A stretch of 10,405 nucleotides of DNA from Candidatus Neoanaerotignum tabaqchaliae. Its GTDB lineage: Bacteria > Bacillota > Clostridia > Lachnospirales > Anaerotignaceae. The DNA lies in assembly GCA_904420235.1 (NCBI GenBank), contig CAJFUS010000054.1, positions 1 to 10,405 of the forward strand, in the 5' to 3' direction. Under the pieces are notes generated by a model that ran no database searches, was not told where the DNA came from, and saw nothing but the letters and a program-made list of their open reading frames with translations. Positions 1-7,193 of this stretch are shown here, one piece after another. Positions within the stretch are counted from its first letter, which is position 1. Each line of letters opens with the position of its first letter. The translations under genes were made by a program, and so were the position numbers.

Positions 1-380
1 TCAACAGTGGCTATTTTCCCGCTTAAAACTATGTTAATCGCTTCATCGGTTATTGTTTGGCCTATCCATTTTTGATTAACGTCCGATGATGCAAAGCTTA
101 TCTGTCCTTGGCTGTTCATGAAAAACAGGCTTATGCCCATATATTTTTTCATCACCTGAAACTCAAAACCAAGGCTTGATGTGTCTATGTCCCCGCTGTA
201 ATAAAGGCTTACAATAGACTCCTTGAATCTTTCACCTTGAAGTATGAGCTGCTTCTCCTGCTCACTCATATAGTGCCTTGTATATATGACGGAAATTCCA
301 GAACCAAAAATTCCAAAAAGTATCATTATTATACTCATATAAAGGAACATCTGTTTTTTTAGTATGGTATATTTGAACAT
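1..380 (-). CDS. Membrane sensor protein, probable histidine kinase, N-terminus only (partial)
   Basis: The reading frame opens with ATG at 380 and stays open for 126 codons to the window edge, so only the N-terminus is visible. It starts MFKYTILKKQMFLYMS, followed by one hydrophobic segment at about residues 11-32 and then a charged region (TRHYMSEQEKQLILQGERF) that begins an extracytoplasmic sensor domain. This is the usual N-terminal layout of a transmembrane sensor kinase. The start lies 6 bases after the stop codon of the response regulator gene on the same strand, the normal arrangement for a two-component pair. The HAMP, dimerisation and ATPase domains would lie outside the window, so the kinase call rests on the membrane topology and the neighbour. 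The signal sensed cannot be told. Confidence 0.75.
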   Translation of the reverse strand, partial: MFKYTILKKQMFLYMSIIMILFGIFGSGISVIYTRHYMSEQEKQLILQGERFKESIVSLYYSGDIDTSSLGFEFQVMKKYMGISLFFMNSQGQISFASSDVNQKWIGQTITDEAINIVLSGKIATV

Positions 381-386
381 AAGCTA

Positions 387-1076
387 TTACTCCATTTCAA
401 ATTTATATCCTACACCCCATACAGTTTTAACAGACCAGTTATCTTTTTTGTCAAATTTTTCCCTTATTCTTTTAATGTGCACGTCTACCGTCCTTGTATC
501 CCCTATGTATTCATATCCCCAGATTTTATCAAGAAGCTGGTCCCTTGTAAACACCTGATTTGGACTTTTAGCTAAAAAGCATAAAAGCTCAAATTCTTTT
601 GGCGGGAAGTTTAATGGCTCCCCGTGATATTTTACAGTATAATTTTCAGTGTTTATCTCAAGATTATCAAATGTTAATATCTTAGAGCTTTCCTTTGACT
701 TTCCTGTTTCAAAACGTCTTAAAACAGCCTTAACCCTTGCTGTCATTTCCTTCGGCTCAAAAGGCTTAACAATATAGTCATCAGCTCCAAGCTCAAGACC
801 TAAAACCTTGTCTATGGTATCGCCTTTTGCCGTAAGCATTATTATGGGTACATTGCTGGTTTTTCTAATTTCCTTGCACACCTCATATCCGTCCATCGCC
901 GGAAGCATTATATCCAGCATTATTAAATCTGGATTATAGCTTTTAAATTCTTCAACGGCGCTTTTGCCGTCGTGAACCTCTCTTGTGTCATAGCCGTCTC
1001 TTATAAGATAAAGAGATATGAGCTCGGATATATGCTCGTCATCATCAACTATAAGTATTTTTGTTTTAGCGGACAT
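387..1076 (-). CDS. OmpR/PhoB-family response regulator
   Basis: A 229-residue DNA-binding response regulator of normal family length. The N-terminal receiver domain (about residues 5-118) has the acidic pocket Asp11-Asp13, phosphoacceptor Asp55 (in LDIMLP), the switch Thr82 and the invariant Lys104 in VKPF. The C-terminal winged helix (about 132-228) includes the PPKEFELLCFLA and TRTVDVHIKRIREK segments typical of OmpR/PhoB transactivation domains. The kinase, probably the gene at 1-380, would phosphorylate Asp55 and so promote dimerisation and DNA binding. The ATG at 1076 is supported by GAGGAGGT at 1084-1091, 7 bases upstream. The gene follows mutS2 by 23 bases and is probably cotranscribed with it. 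The regulon cannot be inferred, so no symbol is given. Confidence 0.95.
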   Translation of the reverse strand: MSAKTKILIVDDDEHISELISLYLIRDGYDTREVHDGKSAVEEFKSYNPDLIMLDIMLPAMDGYEVCKEIRKTSNVPIIMLTAKGDTIDKVLGLELGADDYIVKPFEPKEMTARVKAVLRRFETGKSKESSKILTFDNLEINTENYTVKYHGEPLNFPPKEFELLCFLAKSPNQVFTRDQLLDKIWGYEYIGDTRTVDVHIKRIREKFDKKDNWSVKTVWGVGYKFEME

Positions 1077-1099
1077 TCTATCAACCTCCTCAATTAAAC

Positions 1100-3490
1100 T
1101 TATTTAAGCTCAACTACTGTAACGCCCATTTCGCCTTCTCCAAATCTTCCATAACGATATGATTTAACATGGGGGTTTCCTGCCAAATATTTCTGCACGG
1201 CGGCTCTTAAAACGCCGGTGCCTTTTCCATGTATTATAGTAACCTGCTTAAGTCCAGCAAGAAAAGCGTCGTCAATATATTTGTCTATGTTGCCAATGCC
1301 TTCTTCCACGTTCTGTCCGCGGCAGTCTATCTCAGGGCTTACAGTCATAGCCTTTCCGCCCGATACTCTGCGGGCTGTTTTTCCGCTGCTTTTAGCCGCA
1401 TTTTTAACGTCCTCTCTTGGAGAGTACTCGTCAAGCACAAGCTCGCTTAAGGGCACTTGAATTTTCATCATGCCCATTTGAACTGTGACGTTTTTCCCGC
1501 TGTCCGGCGGCGAAACCACAACTCCATGCTGGTCAAAGGATATTATATAAACGCTGTCGCCAGGCGATACACTTTCCAAGGGTTTATGTTGTTTTCTTTT
1601 TCTTGCTGCCATTTTGCTAACTTCGCTGTCTATGTTTGAAAGCCTGTCTTTAATTTTACGGCGGCTGTCGTTCATCTTGTCGCGGTTGGCCTTGGCCTTA
1701 GCCTCACGATTCATTTCCTTTATGATACTGTCAGCTTCCTCTTTAGCCCTTTGATAAATAAGACGTGCTTCTTCCCTTGCGCCGGATAATATCTTTTCTT
1801 TCTGCTGACGTGTTCTTTCCTTAAGGTTCTCAACCTCTTTTTTAAGCTTCTCCGCTTCAATACGATATTCTTCGGCCCTTTCCTGCTCAAGTATAACTGA
1901 TTTTCGGCTTATCTCAAGGTCGGTTATAACGTCTTCAAACTTAGCGTCCTCACGTCCGATAAACTCCCTAGCTCCTTCTATTATGTCATCTCTAAGGCCC
2001 AGCCTTTTGGATATGGCAAAAGCGTTGCTTTTACCTGGTATACCTATAAGCAGACGATATGTTGGCCTTAAAGATTCAACGTCAAACTCACAGCTGGCGT
2101 TTTCAACGCCTTCGGTTGATATGGCATAAACCTTAAGCTCGCTGTAATGGGTTGTAACGGCCGTGCGTATGTTCCGCTTTTTAAGACTTTGTATTATGCT
2201 CATGGCAAGAGCGGCTCCCTCAACGGGGTCCGTTCCGGCCCCAAGCTCATCAAAAAGCACAAGTGAGTTATCTGTAACATTCTCAAGTATAGATACAGTA
2301 TTTCGCATGTGAGCTGAAAAAGTGCTTAAATTCTGTTCAATACTTTGCTCATCGCCTATATCTGCAAAAATCTCGTCAAAAACCGCCAATTCCGAGTTGT
2401 CAAAGGCTGGTATGTGAAGGCCCGATTGTCCCATAAGCTGAAAAAGCCCCAAAGTTTTAAGGGCCACAGTTTTTCCTCCAGTATTCGGCCCTGTTATAAG
2501 AAGCGTTGTAAAGTCTTTTCCTATATAGATGTCAATAGGCACAACAGATTCCTTGTTTAAAAGTGGATGCCTGCCTTTTTTAATATTTATATATCCTCTG
2601 TTGTTAAATACGGCCTCTGTACCTTTCATAGATATTGAAAGAGCGCCTTTGGCGAATATGAAATCAAGTCTTGTAATAATCTCAAGATTTGACGATATAG
2701 CGTCAATGTTTTCAAAAACACTTTCCGACAGCTTTTGCAGTATCTTTTCTATTTCTTCTTTTTCTTTAATTTGAAGCTCTTTTATCTTGTTGTTAAGCTG
2801 AACAACACTTAAAGGCTCAATAAAAAGTGTTGAGCCGGTATTTGACTGGTCATGCACCATTCCGCTGAAACTATTTCTATATTCACTTTTTACGGGAACA
2901 CAATATCTGTCATTTCTTATGGTTATTACATAGTCCTGAAGCATGTTTCTGTATGTGGGAGAATTTATAATACCGTTAAGATGCTCTCTTATTCTGTCGT
3001 TTGAAACGGCTATTTCTCTGCGCACGCTTTTAAGGCCTTGTGATGCGTCGTCCGATACCTCATTTTCGGATATTATTGCTCTGTTTATTTCGCTCTCAAG
3101 GCGAGGAAGTTCCTGAACCATGTCAAACAGTTCACCAACAACTTCATAAAACTCGGCTTTGTTTTCGTTAACCGAGTAATTTTTAATCTTTCGACACACA
3201 TACAAAAAGCTTCCCATGTTAAGCAGCTCACCTATGCCAAGGCTTCCGCCCATAGAAACACGTTTTATCTGAGGGCGTATTTCTTTAATGCCACCAAGCG
3301 GTATAGCTCCTTTGCGCATTATCATTGCCTCGGCTTCCGACGTCTCTTTTTGGCCAAGCTCAATATCGCTTAAAACAGAATATGGCCTAAGATTTGCGGC
3401 CAGCTCTTTGCCCATTGGCGATATGGCAAACCCAACAAGTTTTTCTATTATTTTGTTATATTCAAGAGTTTTTAAAACTTTGTCATTCAT
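1100..3490 (-). CDS. mutS2: Endonuclease MutS2 (ribosome rescue / recombination control)
   Basis: A 796-residue protein, close to the usual 780-800 of MutS2. It lacks the N-terminal mismatch-recognition domain of MutS and starts in the core/clamp region. The ATPase domain has Walker A GPNTGGKT at 334-341, Walker B LVLFDE at 410-415 followed by GAGTDP, and THYSEL at 447-452. A long charged helical stretch at about 520-630 is probably coiled coil. A small beta-rich KOW-like segment follows at about 638-690, then a C-terminal Smr nuclease domain (719-796) with IDCRG and HGKGTG at 754-759. Family knowledge: MutS2 binds branched DNA and limits recombination, and in Bacillus it also acts on collided ribosomes. 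The start at 3490 has GGCGGG a few bases upstream. It heads the operon with the response regulator. Confidence 0.97.
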   Translation of the reverse strand: MNDKVLKTLEYNKIIEKLVGFAISPMGKELAANLRPYSVLSDIELGQKETSEAEAMIMRKGAIPLGGIKEIRPQIKRVSMGGSLGIGELLNMGSFLYVCRKIKNYSVNENKAEFYEVVGELFDMVQELPRLESEINRAIISENEVSDDASQGLKSVRREIAVSNDRIREHLNGIINSPTYRNMLQDYVITIRNDRYCVPVKSEYRNSFSGMVHDQSNTGSTLFIEPLSVVQLNNKIKELQIKEKEEIEKILQKLSESVFENIDAISSNLEIITRLDFIFAKGALSISMKGTEAVFNNRGYINIKKGRHPLLNKESVVPIDIYIGKDFTTLLITGPNTGGKTVALKTLGLFQLMGQSGLHIPAFDNSELAVFDEIFADIGDEQSIEQNLSTFSAHMRNTVSILENVTDNSLVLFDELGAGTDPVEGAALAMSIIQSLKKRNIRTAVTTHYSELKVYAISTEGVENASCEFDVESLRPTYRLLIGIPGKSNAFAISKRLGLRDDIIEGAREFIGREDAKFEDVITDLEISRKSVILEQERAEEYRIEAEKLKKEVENLKERTRQQKEKILSGAREEARLIYQRAKEEADSIIKEMNREAKAKANRDKMNDSRRKIKDRLSNIDSEVSKMAARKRKQHKPLESVSPGDSVYIISFDQHGVVVSPPDSGKNVTVQMGMMKIQVPLSELVLDEYSPREDVKNAAKSSGKTARRVSGGKAMTVSPEIDCRGQNVEEGIGNIDKYIDDAFLAGLKQVTIIHGKGTGVLRAAVQKYLAGNPHVKSYRYGRFGEGEMGVTVVELK

Positions 3491-3529
3491 TTAAATACCC
3501 GCCTAATTTAATCAAATTCTTATTTTACG

Positions 3530-3538
3530 ATTATAACA
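3530..3538 (-). promoter_or_regulatory. Probable mutS2 promoter, extended -10
   Basis: On the minus strand the sequence reads TGTTATAAT: a perfect TATAAT hexamer at 3535-3530 preceded by TG and one base, which is an extended -10 element. It lies about 40 bases upstream of the mutS2 start. No good -35 hexamer is seen at 16-18 bases spacing, which extended -10 promoters tolerate. Predicted from sequence only. Confidence 0.6.
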
Positions 3539-3626
3539 TATTTTCCTCATAAGCCTATATATTATATCAAAAATTCATACATTGTTTAAATAATAATAAA
3601 AATCTTATATATTTGCAAATTTATTA

Positions 3627-3655
3627 TTGAATTATTTCCAAAATTCTGTTAAGAT
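3627..3655 (+). promoter_or_regulatory. SigA-type promoter of tRNA-Ser
   Basis: TTGAAT at 3627-3632 and TAAGAT at 3650-3655 are separated by exactly 17 bases. A TG at 3647-3648 also makes this an extended -10. The predicted start of transcription, near 3662, leaves a leader of about 40 bases before the tRNA. It is divergent from the mutS2 promoter, so the 213-base spacer at 3491-3703 is explained by two back-to-back promoters. Confidence 0.7.
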
Positions 3656-3703
3656 ATATTAGCGTTTTAAAAGCTGGCTCTTAAAACTGGCTGTCAATAA
3701 CTT

Positions 3704-3792
3704 GGAGACGTATCGAAGCGGTCATAACGGGGCTGACTCGAAATCAGTTTGCCCTCACGGGCACGTGGGTTCGAATCCCACCGTCTCCGCCA
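3704..3792 (+). tRNA. tRNA-Ser (anticodon CGA)
   Basis: An 89-base class II tRNA that decodes UCG. The acceptor stem GGAGACG (3704-3710) pairs with CGTCTCC (3782-3788), followed by discriminator G and an encoded CCA (3790-3792). The anticodon arm GCTGA/TCAGT encloses the loop CTCGAAA with anticodon CGA at 3739-3741. The long variable arm GCCC-TCAC-GGGC is diagnostic of serine, leucine or tyrosine tRNAs; with the G discriminator and CGA anticodon the call is serine. The T arm GTGGGTTCGAATCCCAC is perfect. It has its own promoter and terminator, so it is a single-gene unit. Its 3' end is partly repeated at 5634-5651. Confidence 0.97.
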
Positions 3793-3798
3793 AAAATG

Positions 3799-3846
3799 AA
3801 AGCTACATTTTAGTCTTATTAATTGGCCTAAAATGTAGCTTTTTCA
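3799..3846 (+). terminator. Intrinsic terminator of tRNA-Ser
   Basis: Two perfect 15-base inverted arms, AAAGCTACATTTTAG (3799-3813) and its complement (3828-3842), enclose a 14-base loop. They are followed by further T bases and an AT-rich run. The hairpin starts 7 bases after the tRNA CCA end. The stem is AU-rich, so some readthrough into the gene at 3928 is possible. Confidence 0.85.
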
Positions 3847-3914
3847 TTATTTATGGCTTTGCAAAAACAGATGTAAAGTTTCAACCAAATATACATAAAC
3901 ACAATATTACATTT

Positions 3915-3920
3915 GGAGGT
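3915..3920 (+). promoter_or_regulatory. Ribosome binding site that fixes the start of the zinc-ribbon gene
   Basis: GGAGGT lies 7 bases before the ATG at 3928. A longer reading from TTG at 3913 would place this ribosome site inside the coding region, so the ATG is the better start. I see no convincing -35/-10 pair between the tRNA terminator and this site. Confidence 0.8.
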
Positions 3921-3927
3921 ATTAATC

Positions 3928-4419
3928 ATGAAAAAAGGTGCACTTTCTCTACTTGAGTGGTGCAAAAGAGAACAAAAACCACAACTTTTATCACTTTATG
4001 ACTGTGAAAAAAATCCACTTTCTCCGTCTGAAATTGCTTTTTCCTCACCAAAAAAATATCAGTTTCGCTGTCCGGTCTGTGGCATTTCTTGGGAGCAGAA
4101 ACCAAATAAGCTCAATCAATTTAGAGCAGGAAGTTACAATGTTATCAAAAAACAGCCAGAAGTTACATTTTGTCCATACTGTAAAGGAGAACGTCCTTCA
4201 CATCTATATAATCTATTAACAGAACTGCCAAAAATTCCCAATTGGTGGGATTATAAACGTAATTCACATATGCCTGAAGAGTATCTTCCTTCCACACATA
4301 AAAAAGTTTACTTAAAATGCCCAGATTGTCATTATGCTTTTCCTGAACCTGTCCGCATAACATACCGTCGTGGAATATTTAGATGCCCCGCTGCGGTGAC
4401 GGAAAACAACAAAAAGTAA
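3928..4419 (+). CDS. Zinc-ribbon protein, 5' fragment of frameshifted gene
   Basis: If translated alone this gives 163 residues starting MKKGALSLLEWCKREQ. Ribbon 1 has CPVCG (Cys48, Cys51) and CPYCKG (Cys82, Cys85), with an aromatic-rich SWEQKPNKL between. Ribbon 2 has CPDCHYAF (Cys131, Cys134) and then only Cys153 before the frame breaks. The last nine residues (AAVTENNKK) are out of the original frame and resemble nothing in the family. The truncated product would carry one complete and one half ribbon and no nuclease domain. The start is supported by the ribosome site at 3915-3920. Confidence 0.7.
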   Translation: MKKGALSLLEWCKREQKPQLLSLYDCEKNPLSPSEIAFSSPKKYQFRCPVCGISWEQKPNKLNQFRAGSYNVIKKQPEVTFCPYCKGERPSHLYNLLTELPKIPNWWDYKRNSHMPEEYLPSTHKKVYLKCPDCHYAFPEPVRITYRRGIFRCPAAVTENNKK

Positions 4420-5549
4420 CGCATTTCAATTGTTTAAAAGCTCTCTATCCCAAAATTGCTGAAGAATTAGATGACCAACGCAATAAATGCATCACTGGTG
4501 AAAATGTTCTCCCATCTTATAAAGAAAAACTTTGGTTTATATGTCCTTATGGACATCACTATCAATCTCGACTTTCAAACCGCACATTTTTAAACCGAGG
4601 ATGTCCCAAATGCGCTAAACGCGGCAAAACTTCTTTTGCTGAACAAGCTGTGCGTTTCTATTTACAAAAATGCGATGCAAAACTGCAAAGTTGTCAAACA
4701 GAACCCTTTACCAGAAAAGAAGTTGACATTCTTCTTCCATCCTGCAAATCAATTGTTGAATTTAACAGTTTATATTATCACACTACTGTCAATGGCAGAC
4801 GTCCTGCTGCTGACCTTAAAAAAGTGTATAAATTAATTCAGTATTACCGTGTATATATCATACAGGAAGAAGGTACAACACTGCCTATTCAAGAGCATCC
4901 ACTGATTAGGATATTTTATGCACCGGTCTTTTCTTTAACAGAAAAAATCTGCTGTAAATATAACGACTTAATTTACAAACTACTGCGTACATTGTTCCCA
5001 GAACGTGATTATTATCCAAATATTGATATTATGCGAGACCAACTTCTTATTTTGCAGCAATATATCTTTAACGAAATTGAAGACAGTTTTGAAAAACATT
5101 ATCCTTTGCTGGCCGCAGACTGGCACCCTATTAAAAACGGTACTTTAACTCCAAGTATGTTTCACTCAAACAGCCTTTATAAATTCTATTGGATTTGTCG
5201 AAGCTGCGGCAGAACTTATCAAATGAGTATTGCTAATCGAATTAAAGTAAATCCCGATACATGTCCAAACTGCTGCCACAAAAGCCAGAAATACAAAAGC
5301 AGCCTTCTTTGCGAAAACTATCCCTTTCTCAAATTATTTTGGAGCATTCCATTAAATCAATGTTCTTTTTCACAAGTTCATGTAAGTTCTGAAAAAATCG
5401 GTATATTTGAACTGTTAGATGGTAGAATAGTGTCAGTTAGTATTCACAAACTTTCTGCATGGTTACACTCCCACCCAAATAGCAGGCCAGAAGAATATCT
5501 TGAAAAACAATGGAAAATCTCTAACAAACAAATTTCGAGTTTAAAATAA
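4383..5549 (+). CDS. Vsr-like nuclease/zinc-ribbon protein, 3' fragment of frameshifted gene
   Basis: A 388-codon open frame overlapping the 5' fragment by 37 bases. Its first ATG (4383) has no good ribosome site, and its first residues, MPRCGDG, belong to the end of ribbon 2, so it is probably not an independent start. Ribbon 3 has a CPYGHHY half (Cys54, with His57 or His58 as possible ligand) and CPKC (Cys74, Cys77). The nuclease core follows: SFAEQAV (Glu87), KEVDILLP (Asp115), SIVEFNSLYYH (Glu126, His133), then DLKK and a YYRVYIIQEEG strand. This spacing fits Vsr-like and related restriction-endonuclease folds. Ribbon 4 has CRSCG (Cys272, Cys275) and CPNC (Cys294, Cys297). The substrate is unknown. 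The frame stays open for over 1.1 kb, so the break is recent or tolerated. Confidence 0.7.
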   Translation: MPRCGDGKQQKVTHFNCLKALYPKIAEELDDQRNKCITGENVLPSYKEKLWFICPYGHHYQSRLSNRTFLNRGCPKCAKRGKTSFAEQAVRFYLQKCDAKLQSCQTEPFTRKEVDILLPSCKSIVEFNSLYYHTTVNGRRPAADLKKVYKLIQYYRVYIIQEEGTTLPIQEHPLIRIFYAPVFSLTEKICCKYNDLIYKLLRTLFPERDYYPNIDIMRDQLLILQQYIFNEIEDSFEKHYPLLAADWHPIKNGTLTPSMFHSNSLYKFYWICRSCGRTYQMSIANRIKVNPDTCPNCCHKSQKYKSSLLCENYPFLKLFWSIPLNQCSFSQVHVSSEKIGIFELLDGRIVSVSIHKLSAWLHSHPNSRPEEYLEKQWKISNKQISSLK

Positions 5550-5633
5550 ATATCAATATTGTTTTGAAATTTCCCAATATATTGCCACAGTAAAAATTCA
5601 AAAATAAAATTCAATTAATATATTTTGTTTTTA

Positions 5634-5651
5634 ACCGTTTCCGCAAAAAGA
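5634..5651 (+). repeat. Imperfect copy of the tRNA-Ser 3' end, att-like
   Basis: ACCGTTTCCGCAAAAAGA resembles ACCGTCTCCGCCAAAAATGA at 3780-3799, the 3' end of tRNA-Ser. Ten of the first eleven bases match, then one C is missing and the A run continues. The copies are in the same orientation, 1.85 kb apart, and bracket the zinc-ribbon/nuclease gene. This is the pattern left by tRNA-targeted integration, but the match is short and no integrase is present, so an attachment-site reading is tentative. Confidence 0.4.
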
Positions 5652-5720
5652 GCCTTGTTCTTTAAGAAAAAACATAATTGCAGCAACATCTTATTTGCGT
5701 TAAGTTACAAAAAATAAATT

Positions 5721-5766
5721 AAACGGCTGCTTAGTATAGCTTTAAAAGCATACCAAGCGGCCGTTT
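5721..5766. terminator. Bidirectional terminator between converging genes
   Basis: AAACGGCTGCTTAGTAT (from 5721) pairs with the end of the element, ATACCAAGCGGCCGTTT, giving about 17 paired positions with a G-U pair and one mismatch on either strand. The minus-strand side is followed by a T-rich run (AATTTATTTTTTG), which suits termination of the diguanylate cyclase gene. The plus side is also followed by T-rich sequence and could stop transcripts from 3928-5549. Confidence 0.75.
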
Positions 5767-5800
5767 ATAAATTTTAAACAGTCGTTTTTTAATAAAAATA

Positions 5801-7180
5801 CTAAACTGATACAATCATATATTTATCTCGTCCTTGTTTTTTTGCCGCATACAAGGCTTCGTCAGCCCTTTGATACAGTAGACTTTCCTGTTTTGGCTCC
5901 GTAAATGAAACAATCCCTATGCTGCAAGATATTTTTTCTTCTTCACAATATATACTGTGAACCTCATGCATAAAATGCCGCAGAATGGTTTCCAATTCTT
6001 CTTTTGTAATTATATCGTGAATGAAAATAACAAATTCGTCGCCCCCAAGTCTGCCTACACTACCTATCTCTCCAAATGAATCTCTAATACATACTGCAAT
6101 ATCATGCAAAACCCTGTCCCCTGTTTGGTGGCCATAACGGTCATTTATATTTTTGAACCAATCAACATCAAGAATAATAAAATAGCGTGTGTTATTTTTT
6201 GAAAAATCCAAATTTTTCAAAAAATTGCTGAAAATATGAAAAAATCCCCTTCGATTAAGCAGATTTGTCAAAACATCAGTATTAGCCTCAAAATTACGAT
6301 ATGCCGCGTGTTTACGGCTAAATATAAAAATTAAGGCTATTAAAAACGAAAGAGAGAATATTCCCAGTAAAAACTGGATTTGTAAATGCAGCATATCATA
6401 ATATGTACCTTCCGGCAGAGTAATACCATGCGCTCCAAGCATATAGTTCATGCGGTTTACAAAATAATAGGCAACTGCTCCGGAAAATAAAAGCATAAGA
6501 ATCATAACCGCCGTTAAAAACGCAAAATGATTTCGCCGTTTTGTTAAATTCATGCTGTTTGTAATAACTTCGTGCTGTTGATAGCGCTGAGAAAAGGTAG
6601 AATTACAAATTTTCCAGCATATAAATACTAATAAAGAAGTTATAAGTATAGTAAGCAAATTGTTCCACGATAAAAATTCCTGAAATACATTTGTAATTCC
6701 ATAGCCTAACTCTGGAAACAAAATATCCATTACACCATAAACAAGTACGGAATGAATATTTTTTCCAAACAAAGAAACAACAACAATCCAAAATATTTTA
6801 TGACTGTCAGCACGTTTTGCCAAAAGATACAAAATCCCCATTATAAGTCCAAAAAGCGCCCTAGACCCAACACTTAATAATAAGCTGCTTAAAGGGCTGC
6901 CACTTAAAAAAGGCGAAAATATTTTGTCGTCAGCCGATACATAAGAGGCCGAAGCTTTCCACATGCTGGCAAGACCAAACACTATGCCAAGAATTGTTGA
7001 ATCTGTCGGTTTAAGTATACACCCTGCAATCATAACGGGAATAAAAGCAAACGTAATAGATAAGGTAGATGTATGAACATATCCCAAAAAAGAAAACGAC
7101 ATTAACAATTCAACTGCAATTAACCCAAAAAGAATATACAAATGGGTAGATAAATTAATTTGAGAAGAATGTGGCTGCAT
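5801..7180 (-). CDS. Diguanylate cyclase with ECF S-component-like membrane domain
   Basis: A 459-residue membrane-bound GGDEF protein that should make c-di-GMP from two GTP. Numbering from the upstream GTG (464 residues): the N-terminal half (about 18-195) has about six hydrophobic segments including ITFAFIPVMIAG, the hallmark of ECF vitamin-transporter S components (FolT/RibU-like). Two more membrane segments (about 224-246 and 272-292) flank a short outer loop. The GGDEF domain (about 300-464) keeps Asp343, FKNINDRYGHQTGD (347-360), the active motif GGDEF at 384-388 and the C-terminal RADEALYAAKKQGRD. The RxxD inhibitory site is absent (Gly at both the Arg and Asp positions). The membrane domain may sense a small ligand; that is inference. 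ATG 7180 is preferred over GTG 7195 because the ribosome site GGGAGGTG falls inside the longer reading. It is a single-gene unit. Confidence 0.93.
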   Translation of the reverse strand: MQPHSSQINLSTHLYILFGLIAVELLMSFSFLGYVHTSTLSITFAFIPVMIAGCILKPTDSTILGIVFGLASMWKASASYVSADDKIFSPFLSGSPLSSLLLSVGSRALFGLIMGILYLLAKRADSHKIFWIVVVSLFGKNIHSVLVYGVMDILFPELGYGITNVFQEFLSWNNLLTILITSLLVFICWKICNSTFSQRYQQHEVITNSMNLTKRRNHFAFLTAVMILMLLFSGAVAYYFVNRMNYMLGAHGITLPEGTYYDMLHLQIQFLLGIFSLSFLIALIFIFSRKHAAYRNFEANTDVLTNLLNRRGFFHIFSNFLKNLDFSKNNTRYFIILDVDWFKNINDRYGHQTGDRVLHDIAVCIRDSFGEIGSVGRLGGDEFVIFIHDIITKEELETILRHFMHEVHSIYCEEEKISCSIGIVSFTEPKQESLLYQRADEALYAAKKQGRDKYMIVSV

Positions 7181-7185
7181 CGCTT

Positions 7186-7193
7186 CACCTCCC
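7186..7193 (-). promoter_or_regulatory. Ribosome binding site that decides the cyclase start
   Basis: GGGAGGTG on the minus strand ends 5 bases before the ATG at 7180 (7 bases measured from its GGAGG core). It lies within codons 1-4 of the alternative GTG start at 7195, which has no ribosome site of its own. The shorter protein is therefore the likely product. Confidence 0.8.

Larger units (their letters stand above)
3928..5549 (+). pseudogene. Frameshifted multi-zinc-ribbon protein with Vsr-like nuclease domain (whole locus)
   Basis: Two overlapping frames form one gene broken at a C run (4386-4389). With one extra C, the first frame passes from RCP straight into RCGDGKQQ, which restores the second CxxC of a zinc ribbon and gives about 540 residues. 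Order in the repaired protein: ribbon 1 (Cys48, 51, 82, 85), ribbon 2 (Cys131, 134, 153, 156), ribbon 3 (about 200-230), a Vsr-like PD-(D/E)xK domain (about 233-318; Glu239, Asp267, Glu278), ribbon 4 (about 390-450) and a weak fifth unit. The ribbons resemble the DUF4379/PF14311 type from memory. The role is unknown; DNA binding and cutting is inferred from the domains. The break may be a true mutation, a sequencing error or -1 recoding: CCC can re-pair with CCC one base back. Confidence 0.75.

Noticed and set aside
3669..3692. Short repeat CTGGCT...TTAAAACTGGCT before the tRNA as a regulatory element
   Set aside because: The two six-base matches are too short to separate from chance, and the tRNA promoter explains the region.
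3859..3895. Possible promoter for the zinc-ribbon gene (TTGCAA and TATACA)
   Set aside because: The spacing between the hexamers is 25 bases, too long for a SigA promoter, and no better pair is present.
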